From positions 62,001-126,000 of the forward strand of contig JACPHN010000269.1 of the NCBI GenBank assembly GCA_016188575.1: a stretch of 64,000 bases of DNA, in the 5' to 3' direction. The first letter of the stretch is position 1; every line of letters starts with the position of its first letter. Below are positions 8,267 through 17,673 of this stretch, in pieces. Made by a program: the position numbers and the translations under genes. The notes beneath the pieces are model-generated. The model worked only from the letters and a program-made list of their open reading frames with translations. It did no database searches and had not been told where the DNA came from. The stretch is from Candidatus Schekmanbacteria bacterium (GTDB taxonomy: Bacteria; CSSED10-310; JACPHN01).

Positions 8267-10378
8267 ATGGAATCAGCGAGACAAGGTATCGGCGCGGCAG
8301 CGGATTTGTCTGTTTGGAGCGGCTCGCTTTGGACCGTATTCTTGGTCATCGTGCTGAGTCTCTTGGCGATCACGGCGCTGGCCGTTCTGCTGGGCACGCG
8401 CTACGTAGCCAACAACCGGATCGGTATCGTCGAGAAACTCTGGTCGCTTCGGGGCTCGCTGGCAGAAGGGCGGATGGTCGCGCTCAACGGCGAGGCAGGC
8501 TTTCAAGCTGAGCTGCTCCGCGGCGGCTTGCATCTTTTCTACTGGCCGTGGCAGTACCGCGTCCACCGGCACCCCCTCACCACAGTACCCCAGGGCAAAA
8601 TCGGCTACGTCTTTGCTCGCGATGGCGAAGCGCTGCGTCCGGAGCAAACGCTCGGACAGAGTGTCGAATGCAACAGCTTTCAGGACGCGAGAGGCTTCTT
8701 GATGGGCGCCGGAAATCCCGACGGCCTGGTGGGGCAGCGAGGCCGCCAGCGAGCCATCTTGAGGGAAGGTGTCTATGCGATCAACCTGGCGCTGTTTGTC
8801 GTCCTGACGGAGGACGAGGTTTGCCACTTGTCGGTCCAGCATCATGACGATGACGTGGTCCTCGCCTGGCGCAAGCAGCTCGCCGAGATCAAGGGCTTCG
8901 ACCCGGTGGTGATCGGACAATCGCTGAAGGCCGACACTGCCGCGGCCGCGGATACCGATGCCGATGCCAATGATCGGGATACGATCGGAGTCGTTACCGT
9001 TCATGACGGACCGACCCCGGAGGCTGGCCAGATCATTGCACCGGCCGTCGGCAATGCGGCGATCGGGCCGCTCAACCACAACAACTTCCAGGCGCCGGAA
9101 GCGTTCCTGCGCGCCGGCGGGCGGCGGGGCCGCCAGTACGCCACGCTGACCGATGGCACGTATTTTATCAATCGCTGGTTCGCAACCGTGGAAATCATGC
9201 CGAAAACCGTTGTCCCCATCGGCTTTGTCGGCGTCGTCGTCAGTTACTACGGCAAACAAGGTCAGGACTTGTCCGGCGCCGCCTTCCGGCACGGCGAGCG
9301 CGTTGCCGATGACGAGCGCGGTGTGCGCGCCAACACGCTCGGCCCTGGGAAATATCCGTTCAACACGTACGCCGGGCACGTTCACCTGGTGCCAACGACC
9401 AACTTCGTGCTCCACTGGATCACCGGCCGCACCGAAAATCACCGCTACGATGAAACCCTGAGGTCGATCGACCTGGTCACCGCGGATGCCTACGAGCCGT
9501 TGTTTCCACTGTCGGTTGTCGTGCACATCGACTACCAGAAAGCCCCGAATGTCGTGCAGCGCTTTGGTGACGTCAAGAAACTGATCACGCAAACACTTGA
9601 TCCGATGCTGAGTGCTTACTTCCGCGACATTGCCCACAAGAAGGCGATGCTCGAGCTCCTTCATGAGCGCGATCTCATTCAGCGCGAGGCAAAAAAAACG
9701 CTGCGCGACCGGTTTGCCGAGTTCGACATAGAGCTCGTCGACGTCCTCATCGGCAAGCCTGCCACATCCGAGGCAAACGACCAGATTGAGACGCTGCTCG
9801 AGCAACTGCGGCAGCGTCAGCTTTCTCGCGAACAGGTCGCGACGTACGACTCGCAACGGATCGCGGCGGAAAAACTCCAGGAGCTCCGCCTGGCCCAGGC
9901 GGGAGCCGAGATGCAAACCGAGCTCACGAAGTCGCAGGTGCAAATCGAAATCGTGAGGAACCGTGCCGAAGCGAGCCTGGCCGAAGCGAGGAAGCGCGCC
10001 GAGCAGACGGTTGTGACTGCCGACGCCGAGGGTAAGGCCAAGGCTCTGATTGGCGAGGGTGAAGCCGCGCGTGTGCGTCTGGAGGGTGAGGCGGAGGCGG
10101 CGGTTCTACGCCAGAAGATCGAAAGCCTGGGCGAGCCGCGCCTGTACTCGTTGATCCAGATCGCGGCGGCGCTGTCCAACAGCAAGCAGCCGCTGGTTCC
10201 GGAACGTCTGTTCGTGTCCGGGGCGAGTGGCAACGGTGATGCCGGAAAGATTGACCACGGCATGCTCGGCACGCTCATTGACCTGCTCGTAGCCGAAAAG
10301 GTCGGAGCGCCGATGCGCGGTGACGAGGCGGGGGTTTCTACCTCCAGCGCCGACGTCGCAAGGGCGCCGGCGGTGTAG
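8267..10378 (+). CDS. flotillin-like SPFH/Band 7 membrane protein
   Basis: 703 residues. One N-terminal membrane segment (about 17-45, VFLVIVLSLLAITALAVLLG) is followed by a Band 7/SPFH domain (through about 500). A long charged coiled coil comes next (about 510-640, with runs such as REQVATYDSQRIAAEKLQ and AEARKRAEQTVVTADAEGKA), then a C-terminal segment with SLGEPRLYSLIQIAAAL. This is the layout of bacterial flotillins, which scaffold membrane microdomains and respond to envelope stress. An acidic insert near 225-245 (TAAAADTDADANDRD) interrupts the SPFH part. I start it at 8267, where GAGGAG precedes the ATG; an in-frame extension to 8162 runs through the sigma-54 promoter and cannot be translated from it. 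Control by the divergent PspF-like activator makes this a phage-shock-like circuit with flotillin instead of PspA. Confidence 0.85.
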   Translation: MESARQGIGAAADLSVWSGSLWTVFLVIVLSLLAITALAVLLGTRYVANNRIGIVEKLWSLRGSLAEGRMVALNGEAGFQAELLRGGLHLFYWPWQYRVHRHPLTTVPQGKIGYVFARDGEALRPEQTLGQSVECNSFQDARGFLMGAGNPDGLVGQRGRQRAILREGVYAINLALFVVLTEDEVCHLSVQHHDDDVVLAWRKQLAEIKGFDPVVIGQSLKADTAAAADTDADANDRDTIGVVTVHDGPTPEAGQIIAPAVGNAAIGPLNHNNFQAPEAFLRAGGRRGRQYATLTDGTYFINRWFATVEIMPKTVVPIGFVGVVVSYYGKQGQDLSGAAFRHGERVADDERGVRANTLGPGKYPFNTYAGHVHLVPTTNFVLHWITGRTENHRYDETLRSIDLVTADAYEPLFPLSVVVHIDYQKAPNVVQRFGDVKKLITQTLDPMLSAYFRDIAHKKAMLELLHERDLIQREAKKTLRDRFAEFDIELVDVLIGKPATSEANDQIETLLEQLRQRQLSREQVATYDSQRIAAEKLQELRLAQAGAEMQTELTKSQVQIEIVRNRAEASLAEARKRAEQTVVTADAEGKAKALIGEGEAARVRLEGEAEAAVLRQKIESLGEPRLYSLIQIAAALSNSKQPLVPERLFVSGASGNGDAGKIDHGMLGTLIDLLVAEKVGAPMRGDEAGVSTSSADVARAPAV

Positions 10379-10439
10379 CCCGAACGTCGGTGAGATGCGC
10401 TGCCGGCGGTGATCGAAGCGCCGCCTGGGCAGCGCCCCC

Positions 10440-10525
10440 CTGAATCCGCCGCCGGTTCGGCGTCGAGGCGACAGCGCCCCTCTCCGTGCCTCCCCCCGCG
10501 TGCGGGGGGAGATGCGTGTTGCGCT
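10440..10525 (-). repeat. dispersed palindromic repeat, copy A
   Basis: Reverse-oriented partial copy. It starts with the terminal repeat CTGAATCCGCCGCC and continues with TTCGGCGTCGA. The central G/C hairpin (CTCCCCCCGCGTGCGGGGGGAG, two arms at about 10490-10511) follows, and similarity then fades. It sits between the flotillin gene and a convergent lipoprotein gene, where the hairpin may also act as a bidirectional terminator. Confidence 0.7.
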
Positions 10526-10575
10526 CTACCGCCATTATGCGGCGGAGTGCTTCCGCCTGTGGGCGGCTCGCGGGG

Positions 10576-11256
10576 TCAGTCTCTGGTTACGGTGCAGCTC
10601 GTCACGGCAACGGTAAAGGTGTCTGAGTAGCTGCCATAGGAGACCGTTGCCTGTATCGTGCTGCCTCCGTTGAACGTGAGAGATACTTTCAGACCGGCCG
10701 CCGTTCGTGCGACTGCCCTTCCGCTTGTTGGCATGGCGCAAAGTTGCTTGGGCACGACGACATCATATAGAGTTGTCTGCAATGATACGCCATCCCATGT
10801 TCCATTGCTGTCTCCATTGACCGTAACAGAGCGAGATGATGCTTGCGTTCCTGTTATTGTGTACTGGAAAGATAACGTTACATCCGTTCCTGTACCAGAT
10901 CCTGTCGCCACAATCTTAACTGTCGTATTCGGATTATATATCGCTTGCTCATTGTTTGCATTGTCAAAATATCGTAGTGATACATTGACCGATACATTGT
11001 AAGACACTTTGAATGACGCGGAGTCCGCTTTTTCGCCCGATGCCGGCCGCGACACTGCCGCTGCTGCCAGGATCCCGTGGACAGTTTCAATGGTGTTCTG
11101 GGTCAGTTTCGTGGTCGCTCTCATCTCACCGGAGGTGATGCCATCTGGATCGGAGGTGCCCGAGCCGCTGAATGGGCAACCGAGCACGAATAGGCCCAGA
11201 AGCCCGACGACAACTTTGGCGGACGTGATGGAACGGAGGATGATCGTGCGCGACAT
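10576..11256 (-). CDS. hypothetical lipoprotein
   Basis: 226 residues with a leader ending in a lipobox (FVLGC, Cys27), so it is probably anchored in a membrane. The mature part is Thr/Ser/Val-rich with alternating beta-strand patterns (SFKVSYNVSVNVSLRYFD; TVKIVATGSGTGTDVTLSF; STIQATVSYGSYSDTFTVAV). Two Cys near the C-terminus (in KQLCAMP and TSCTV) could form a disulfide. I recognise no family. The coding sequence is visibly less GC-rich (about 10740-11010) than its neighbours, which may indicate transfer or relaxed codon selection. GGGAG precedes the ATG at 11256. It follows the giant sensor gene by 169 bp on the same strand but has its own candidate promoter. Its leader region resembles that of the lipoprotein at 45963-46682. 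Confidence 0.6.
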   Translation of the reverse strand: MSRTIILRSITSAKVVVGLLGLFVLGCPFSGSGTSDPDGITSGEMRATTKLTQNTIETVHGILAAAAVSRPASGEKADSASFKVSYNVSVNVSLRYFDNANNEQAIYNPNTTVKIVATGSGTGTDVTLSFQYTITGTQASSRSVTVNGDSNGTWDGVSLQTTLYDVVVPKQLCAMPTSGRAVARTAAGLKVSLTFNGGSTIQATVSYGSYSDTFTVAVTSCTVTRD

Positions 11257-11309
11257 GACTGCTCCCTTTTCCCGATTGGCGAACGGCGATCGACTGCTGC
11301 AGGCACCCC

Positions 11310-11338
11310 CTTCTACTTCGTAGGGATGTCGAATTCAA
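11310..11338 (-). promoter_or_regulatory. candidate sigma-70-type promoter
   Basis: On the minus strand, TTGAAT and TAGAAG are separated by 17 bases, about 50 bp before the lipoprotein ATG at 11256. The -10 match is weak. The same TTGAATTC-N17-TA arrangement precedes the lipoprotein gene at 46682, which is the main reason for listing it. Confidence 0.35.
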
Positions 11339-11425
11339 GGCAGGACTACGGCGTTGGCCAACGGGGCAGGGGGCATCGGCCGTTGGGGGCGGGTGTCAGG
11401 TTGTCGGCAGGGAGCCGAGGCGCGG

Positions 11426-14400
11426 CTAACCGAGGTCGTAGCGCGCCAGCTTGCGCCGGACGGTGGTGCTGTGATACCCCAGGTACTCGGCGATGGCGGG
11501 CTGATTGGCGGGCATGCGCTCAAGCAGCACCTTGAACATGAGGCATTCGCATAGCTCGATGGGGCTCAATACTCCGGGGTCGGCGTTTTCCGTGTCCAGG
11601 GATAGCAACTGCTCGAGGTGGCAAGCGAGCGGATGTCCGACGACGGCATCGCCGAGGCTCAGGTAGGCGCTGTCCGCGAGTCGCTTGCGGAGGGTCGGTC
11701 GGCTGAGGCCGAGGAGAGCGGCCGCGCGCGACAGGTTTCCCTCGCAAACCGCGAGCGCTTTACTGGTGAGATAGGCGGCGAGACAATCGACAGGTGATTC
11801 TGCTCCGGCGACGCCGCGCTCCCAGACGGCGTCAAGCCAGGCCGCGACCAGGTTGGAGGCTTGGGGTTCCGGCTCGCTCGCGCCGAATATCCGCGCCGGG
11901 TCGGGGTGTGCTTGCGGCGCCGCGGCGACAGCGACTGCTTCACCCGTGTTGCTGGCGGTCCGCCCGCCTGGCGGCGTTCGCCACGCGGTCGTGGGCGGCA
12001 GACCCGGCGCACCCGAAGAAGCCACGCCCATGCCGTTTGCCGCAGGCTCGAAAGTAGCGGCAGGCGGCGGGGCGGCGGGGCGCACCGTGATCTTCGCAAG
12101 ATCCAGCTCGAGATCCGCGGCCCGTAGCTCAGGCCCTTCACCGAGGAGGACAGCGCGCTGGATTCGGTTCTGGAGCTCCCGGATATTTCCGGGCCAGGGG
12201 TACAACGTCATCGCGCGTACTAGCCCGGCGTCGAAGGTGGGAACCTCTCTCCGCGCTTCGGAGGCAAACCGCTGGGCGAAGTGGCGCGCGAGCAGGAGAA
12301 CATCGTCTCCGCGTTCTCGCAGTGGCGGCACCTGGATGGGGATTACCGAGAGTCGGTAATAGAGATCCTCGCGGTAGGTGCCCGACTTTGCCATGGCAGC
12401 GAGATCGCGATGCGTGGCACCGACGAGCCGGAAGTCCACGGTGATGTCCTCGCGGCCGCCGACGCGGCGGATTGTCTTCACTTGCAGAACGCGCAGCAGC
12501 TTGACCTGCAAGGGCAGCGGCAATTCACCGACCTCGTCAAGCATGAGTGTCCCGCCCTCGGCTGCTTCGAACCGGCCGATGTGGCGCCGGCTTGCGCCGG
12601 TAAACGCCCCGGATTCATGTCCGAATAGCTCGCTTTCCAGGAGCGTTTCGGGAATTGCACCGCAGTCGACCACGACGAAAGGTCCACTGCGCCGGTCCGA
12701 GGTGTGGTGCAGGAGCCGGCAGATCTCCTCCTTGCCGGTGCCGCTTTCGCCCAGGACGAGCACGGTTGCGTCGGAATGCGCCACGCGCCGGACCATGTCG
12801 AAGACGCTGATCATCGAGGGGTGCGTGGCAATCAGTTTCAGCTCGCTGCCGATGAGCCGCTTCAGAGAAACGTTCTCCTCACGGAGGCGGCGCTCCTCTC
12901 TGACCCGGGCGACAACAGTCGATTCGATGATCTGGGCATGATCTATCGCGCGCCCGATTTGCGAGGCGACGATTTCCAGAAGCTCGAGCCCCTGTTCGCC
13001 GAGATCCAGCGCGCGCCGTCCCCCTTGCGTCGCCAGGTAGAAGACGCCGAGTAGCGAACGCTCATGGAGAATCGGCAACGCCAGCTCGCGGCAGGTTCCG
13101 AGGTCTGGACCTTGCTCGCGGCTCTGCGTGACTGTTCCATCCCAGAAGGCGGCCTGCTTGCTGGCCGCCGCTGCGAGCGCGAGGTCCGGGACGGTGCGGT
13201 CGTCATTGGGCTGCGGGCAATCGGGCCTTGAGTCCACCCACGCTACCAGCTTCAACGGCTGCTCCGCCACAAGGCGATACAGCGCCGCCCGGTCGCCGCG
13301 AGAGAAGTTCAGGAGGTCTTCGATGGCGCGCACGAGCGTCTCTTTGAGATCATCGAGCGACGAGACGTGTGCGAGCGCACCCCACATCTTGATAGCCGTT
13401 CGCAGCCCTCGCCCCTCCATCCACCCGAGGTGCGAAGACGCCATCGTGTCGCCATCGGTGGGTGAGCACAAGATTTCTGGCCGGCACCGCTCGACCCGAT
13501 TCCCGCCGGCGCGTTTCGCTGACTCCAGTGTCCGCAGCGCCGCGGCAAGCAGGGACTCGGGGCGAACGTCCTCGACGTCCGTGACGTCAACCACCGCGGC
13601 GCTAGCTGTCGTGAGTAGCACCGTGCCCGGATTGGTCGCGGCGAGGGCTTGCACGACCTCAGTGGCCTTGACCTCCACCTCGCTTCCGCTCACGCCGGCG
13701 GCCAGCACGGCGATAGTTGCGCCACCAAAGTGGCCGACGATCTCACCGGCGTTGAAGCGAGCGCGAATTACCCGAATGAATTCTGAAAGTATCGCATCAC
13801 CTTTTTCAAATCCGCGCTCACGGTTGAGCTCGCGCAGCCGGTCTACGGCAAACAGTGCCAGCGACACGGGGAAGGGATGCTTGCGGGCCGCGGCAAGATA
13901 ACGAGCAAGCAGGCGGAGAAGCCCATGGCGCGTAATGCCGCCGGTCAGCGAGTGGCCATCGGGCTTCGGCATCAGGTCGCGAAGGAACAGGAGGCATCCA
14001 AGCCTCCTTGCTACCCCACACAAGTCCCCGAGATCGGCTTCCGTAAGCGCCTTCCGTGGCACCCGGGTCTCGACGAGAATCCCACCGAGTGTGATCTCCG
14101 GCACGTGGGGGTTCGTGATTCCGGACGATCCGAGGGCGAGCCCAGACGGAGCCTGGATGGGGACCCACGCGAGGGATGAGATGTCGCTCGGCCAGGCCGC
14201 AGTGTCCGCTCGTAGCGCGGCGCCGAGCTCGGAGAGCTCGCGTGACGCCCACACGCGTGGTGCGTCGCAGAGGCCGAGATCATCGAACCTGCGCAGCACC
14301 GCTGTTGCGAGAGCGTTGCCGAGCGGAGCGGCACCGGCAATTTGCCAGGGTTCGCCATGATTGCCGCCGGCGTCTTCAAAAGCGACTGCGAATACCCCTT

Positions 14401-17041
14401 CGGAGGCCACGAGCTTGCGCGCTGCGTGGGAAACGCTGGCGAGGAAGCTATCGGAGGGCAGGGCGGCGGCGGAGAGGACCCGATCGAGCAGGCGGTGCCT
14501 CAACAGCGAGCGAACGCGCGCGGACAGCTCGCGTGGATCAAATGGCTTCGGGAGGTAATCGTCGGCGCCGCAGGAGAGCCCAAGCACGGCCCCCTCCGCG
14601 CCGGCTCGTGCCGTGAGCACAAGAACTGGAACGTGGCTTGTGGCCGCATCTGACTTGAGCTCGCGCACCAGCTCAAAGCCGGACTTCTTGGGCATCATCA
14701 CGTCGGTGACAATCAGGTCCGGATCCCCGGCTCTCGCCTTGGCGATTCCTTCGTCGCCGTCCTCGGCCAAAATAACCACATGATCCGGGCGGAGGATCTC
14801 CACGAGATAGGCGCGCATGTCCGGGCTGTCCTCGACTACGAGGATCGTAGCCGCCGTCTGCGACCCGCTTCCCGCGTCCAGGCGCCGGGTGTCGTCGGCG
14901 GCGCAAGAGGATTTCGCCGGCTCGGCGGCGACCATGGCGAGCTGCGGTGTGCCCAGCGTGCCCAGACAACCGGGGACCTCCACCCAGGCGCGACGAATCG
15001 GAATCGACACGCGGAAGGTCGTACCTGCACCGACAGTGCTCGCGACTTCGATCGCACCACCATGCAAGGCCACGATCTCTTTGGCCAGCGGCAGCCCCAG
15101 GCCCGTCCCGGATTGTGGCGTCCGAAAGCTCTCCGCTGCCAACCTGCGGGCGTAGCTGGCGGTCGATACTTGACGAAACGGTTGAAATAGGTGTGGAATT
15201 TCGTCTCCGGCGATGCCGCATCCGGTGTCCGTAACGGAAAAAACGAGATCGTCGCCATCCACGTGCACCGACAGCGTGATCTTGCCGCCGTCAGGAGTGA
15301 ACTTTATCGCATTACCGAGCAGATTCAGCAGCACCTGCCCGATCTTGTCGCCGTCAAAAACCATGGACGGCAGCGTGCTCGGCCCTTCATACTCCATGCG
15401 GATGTGGCAGGACTTTGCTGCCGGAGCGCCTTCTTCGACGACTTGTCGGGCGACGACGGCGGCGTCCCAGGCGGCGAGCTCGAGCGACATCTGGCGGGCT
15501 TCGACCTTGGCGAAATCAAGCAGGAGATTGACCTGACGAAGCAGTCTTCGCCCGTTTCTGATGGCCATCTCCAGCGCCTGGCGCCAGCCTGGCGGCGGCC
15601 CATCTTGCTCGAGAACCGAGGTGAGCGGCCCCAGCAGCAGCGTGAGTGGAGTACGAAGCTCGTGCGAAACGCGCGCGAAGAACGCGCTCTTTTCGCGGTC
15701 GACCCGCTGCAGCTCGGTGTTGGCGATCTCGAGCTCCCGCGTGCGATCGGCAACGCGGCGCTCGAGGTTGCGGCGCAGCGCATCGAGCTCTCCGAAAACG
15801 CGCGAGTAGCGATCGGCCAGGGTGACCGCCATGGCGACGAGGAGAACGCCGAAACCGACCGAGAGCAGGCGCGGCGTATCGAGCACATCGTGGTCCCGGA
15901 GAATATCGTTGGCGACCGCGATGGCGACGCCGCCGATGCCAATGGCAATCGTCGAGGCATCTGCATTGCCGCGCCAGGCCTCGCGGATGACCAGTGCCGG
16001 CACGAACACAATCTGGGGTAGAACGGCGAGCTCGAAGGCGGCCATGGCGGCGACACTGAGATGTAACCCGGGCCAGGCAGGGACAATGACCGCCAAGAGG
16101 ACGAAGGACATCTGGTAGGCGCGCAGCCCGCGGCTAATGCGCAAGCCCAGCATCGGAATGAGGAATTGCAGGACTATCGCCGGCATGGAGAACAGAAATA
16201 CGTAGTCTAGCTCCTTCATCAGTATGAAGTCGTCTGTTATACGATATTTCCACTGCGTCTGAACGAAGCTATACGCTGCCAGATTCATGGCGAATAGCCC
16301 GAACCAGAAGTAATCTTCTACCTGTCGCCTCCTTCTGTAGAGCTGGATCTGATAAAGGCCGGTGCAGAAGAATAGAGACGTCAGCAGGAGCTCGGTAATT
16401 TCCGAAAGAAGCTCGCGCCAGATCAAGGCGTCGATTGGCCCAATCGAGAATGGGCCTTCGAAGGGACCGGACTTGGCGGCGCGCTGCCCGGCCCACCGCC
16501 ACATGCGGATGGCGACAAGGACGCGGCCATCGTCCGGGATCGCCGCCCGGGGGAGCCGAAAAATCGCCCGGCGATCCCACTGCGGTTCGGCGTTCGGCGG
16601 CAGGCGACCGACTCCACCGAGCTTCAGTCCGCCGGCAAAGACCTCATAAGCGTCGCCGATTTTGCCCATGGCGAGACCGAGGTGGTCACCGCGGTCCGCG
16701 CGGTCACCGAGCGCCTCCGGAGCTAGCTGGACCTCACGTCGGTACCAGGCGATACCGGAATAGGCCCGCAGCTCATTCCACTCCCACGGCGCGGGAAGCT
16801 CTCTGAGGCGCCAGCCGCGATCATCGAAATCAGGTCGCGCCCAAGCCGCATCATCGCCGAGCTGGAAGTGCCAGGCTCCGGAAATGTCCGCGATTCGTTC
16901 CGCGGATGCTTCCGATTCCTGCCGTTCGCCTCCACAGCCTGCCAACAGCAGGAACGCCACTGCGGCGGCCGCCCGTGCTGCCCAGCCACACCCTCGCATG
17001 CGCGCCGCTGAAATCGATTTCGCTTCATGACTGCCGACCAT
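11426..17041 (-). CDS. giant membrane hybrid sensor kinase fused to a sigma-54 activator
   Basis: 1,871 residues in one open frame. Domain order: leader with lipobox (LLLAGC36); periplasmic jelly-roll like the sugar-binding domain of glycosidases (50-200); seven-helix 7TMR-DISM-type membrane part (210-410); coiled coil; HisKA with His460 (SHELRTPL); HATPase (N-box NLLGNAIKF 572-580, G2 GTGLGLPLAKE 645-655); receiver with Asp780 and Lys832; a GAF-like region (855-1025); a degenerate GGDEF-like domain (1035-1190, FGGAT at the active site); GAF (1215-1370); AAA+ with GESGTGKE 1431-1438 and GAFTGA 1478-1483; two Fis-type helix-turn-helices (1757-1790, 1845-1870). It could sense a periplasmic ligand and activate sigma-54 promoters without a separate regulator. 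The start may be 17041 or the Met codon at 16999, which gives a shorter lipoprotein leader. GTAACGCTGTTAC, a perfect inverted repeat, abuts the upstream start. Confidence 0.9.
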   Translation of the reverse strand: MVGSHEAKSISAARMRGCGWAARAAAAVAFLLLAGCGGERQESEASAERIADISGAWHFQLGDDAAWARPDFDDRGWRLRELPAPWEWNELRAYSGIAWYRREVQLAPEALGDRADRGDHLGLAMGKIGDAYEVFAGGLKLGGVGRLPPNAEPQWDRRAIFRLPRAAIPDDGRVLVAIRMWRWAGQRAAKSGPFEGPFSIGPIDALIWRELLSEITELLLTSLFFCTGLYQIQLYRRRRQVEDYFWFGLFAMNLAAYSFVQTQWKYRITDDFILMKELDYVFLFSMPAIVLQFLIPMLGLRISRGLRAYQMSFVLLAVIVPAWPGLHLSVAAMAAFELAVLPQIVFVPALVIREAWRGNADASTIAIGIGGVAIAVANDILRDHDVLDTPRLLSVGFGVLLVAMAVTLADRYSRVFGELDALRRNLERRVADRTRELEIANTELQRVDREKSAFFARVSHELRTPLTLLLGPLTSVLEQDGPPPGWRQALEMAIRNGRRLLRQVNLLLDFAKVEARQMSLELAAWDAAVVARQVVEEGAPAAKSCHIRMEYEGPSTLPSMVFDGDKIGQVLLNLLGNAIKFTPDGGKITLSVHVDGDDLVFSVTDTGCGIAGDEIPHLFQPFRQVSTASYARRLAAESFRTPQSGTGLGLPLAKEIVALHGGAIEVASTVGAGTTFRVSIPIRRAWVEVPGCLGTLGTPQLAMVAAEPAKSSCAADDTRRLDAGSGSQTAATILVVEDSPDMRAYLVEILRPDHVVILAEDGDEGIAKARAGDPDLIVTDVMMPKKSGFELVRELKSDAATSHVPVLVLTARAGAEGAVLGLSCGADDYLPKPFDPRELSARVRSLLRHRLLDRVLSAAALPSDSFLASVSHAARKLVASEGVFAVAFEDAGGNHGEPWQIAGAAPLGNALATAVLRRFDDLGLCDAPRVWASRELSELGAALRADTAAWPSDISSLAWVPIQAPSGLALGSSGITNPHVPEITLGGILVETRVPRKALTEADLGDLCGVARRLGCLLFLRDLMPKPDGHSLTGGITRHGLLRLLARYLAAARKHPFPVSLALFAVDRLRELNRERGFEKGDAILSEFIRVIRARFNAGEIVGHFGGATIAVLAAGVSGSEVEVKATEVVQALAATNPGTVLLTTASAAVVDVTDVEDVRPESLLAAALRTLESAKRAGGNRVERCRPEILCSPTDGDTMASSHLGWMEGRGLRTAIKMWGALAHVSSLDDLKETLVRAIEDLLNFSRGDRAALYRLVAEQPLKLVAWVDSRPDCPQPNDDRTVPDLALAAAASKQAAFWDGTVTQSREQGPDLGTCRELALPILHERSLLGVFYLATQGGRRALDLGEQGLELLEIVASQIGRAIDHAQIIESTVVARVREERRLREENVSLKRLIGSELKLIATHPSMISVFDMVRRVAHSDATVLVLGESGTGKEEICRLLHHTSDRRSGPFVVVDCGAIPETLLESELFGHESGAFTGASRRHIGRFEAAEGGTLMLDEVGELPLPLQVKLLRVLQVKTIRRVGGREDITVDFRLVGATHRDLAAMAKSGTYREDLYYRLSVIPIQVPPLRERGDDVLLLARHFAQRFASEARREVPTFDAGLVRAMTLYPWPGNIRELQNRIQRAVLLGEGPELRAADLELDLAKITVRPAAPPPAATFEPAANGMGVASSGAPGLPPTTAWRTPPGGRTASNTGEAVAVAAAPQAHPDPARIFGASEPEPQASNLVAAWLDAVWERGVAGAESPVDCLAAYLTSKALAVCEGNLSRAAALLGLSRPTLRKRLADSAYLSLGDAVVGHPLACHLEQLLSLDTENADPGVLSPIELCECLMFKVLLERMPANQPAIAEYLGYHSTTVRRKLARYDLG

Positions 17042-17054
17042 GTAACAGCGTTAC
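17042..17054 (-). promoter_or_regulatory. inverted repeat at the start of the giant sensor gene
   Basis: GTAACGCTGTTAC is a 5+3+5 perfect inverted repeat touching the ATG at 17041. It could be an operator or an mRNA hairpin; nothing links it to a protein. The remaining bases 17055-17441 hold no gene I can support: the frames are Arg-rich and lack ribosome sites, and I see no clear terminator. Confidence 0.3.
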
Positions 17055-17441
17055 GCTCTGCGCGGCGGTCGCCGAGGCGGCGACGCGCACCGCGCGATCG
17101 CCTTTCCACCCGTTTGACGAACTGGCTGCGGCCCAGCGGACGAGTACCTCGCCAGGGGAGTATACCCGGAAGCCTGTCGCGAATCGAGCCCAAGCAGCTC
17201 GGGTTTGCAGGTGCTGGCGCCAGGCACGCGCGGATCGAGCGCTCGAAGAAGGGCTGCTCGAGTCGCGCGAACAGACGCGACGCTGCACCAGTACGGCAAG
17301 GGTGCTCATCTCCTCGCGCGCCGCTTTCGCAAGCAGGCCGAAAGTAGCGGGGGCGAGTGCGAGATGCGCGGCATCGCTCAGGTCGCGGCGAGAGGCACAC
17401 GGGGAAAGTGCCCTCGACCCAGAGCGCGGAGGAGGATAGGG

Positions 17442-17549
17442 CTACTTGGCCTGAAAACGGCCGAGAATGCGGAAGCCGACGTTGATCAACGCACCGGCGG
17501 CAAGAATCCCGAGACCCACACCCACAGATCCCACAAGTAGCGATGACAT
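17442..17549 (-). CDS. 35-residue single-span membrane peptide
   Basis: A short gene with a good ribosome site (GGAGG eight bases before the ATG at 17549) and a TAG at 17442. The peptide starts MSSLLVGSVGVGLGILAAG, continues ALINVGFRILGRFQAK and is one hydrophobic, Gly/Ala-rich helix (about residues 3-25) with a basic tail, so it should insert with the tail in the cytoplasm. I know no family. A sigma-54-like promoter lies about 109 bp upstream, preceded by inverted repeats. Directly downstream on the same strand is the giant sensor that carries a sigma-54 activator domain. It may be a target of, or a ligand/partner for, that sensor; this is inference. A longer in-frame reading to 17753 lacks a ribosome site and is less likely. 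Confidence 0.6.
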   Translation of the reverse strand: MSSLLVGSVGVGLGILAAGALINVGFRILGRFQAK

Positions 17550-17657
17550 GTTCCTTACCTCCGTGCTGTTCGCAGCACAGCCACTACCACACCAATCTCT
17601 GTCCCAAGTCCGGGCGGTTTTTCGACCGCTCCACCATAGACGGACAACCATGAAGAA

Positions 17658-17673
17658 TGCAAGCCCCATACCA
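17658..17673 (-). promoter_or_regulatory. candidate sigma-54 promoter of the small membrane peptide
   Basis: On the minus strand TGGTATGGGGCTTGCA matches TGG-N8-TTGCA with the GG and GC at the required spacing. The predicted start, near 17647, leaves a leader of roughly 98 bases. The base after TGG is T instead of the usual C, so this is weaker than the flotillin promoter. Confidence 0.5.

Noticed and set aside
8273-9943. 556-codon frame antisense to the flotillin gene
   Set aside because: High GC opens antisense frames; composition is His/Arg/Val noise and the sense protein has clear homology.
17025-17309. 94-residue frame MSTLAVLVQRR... upstream of the giant sensor
   Set aside because: GGAG touches the ATG without spacing, composition is Ser/Arg-rich, and there is no hydrophobic or conserved segment.
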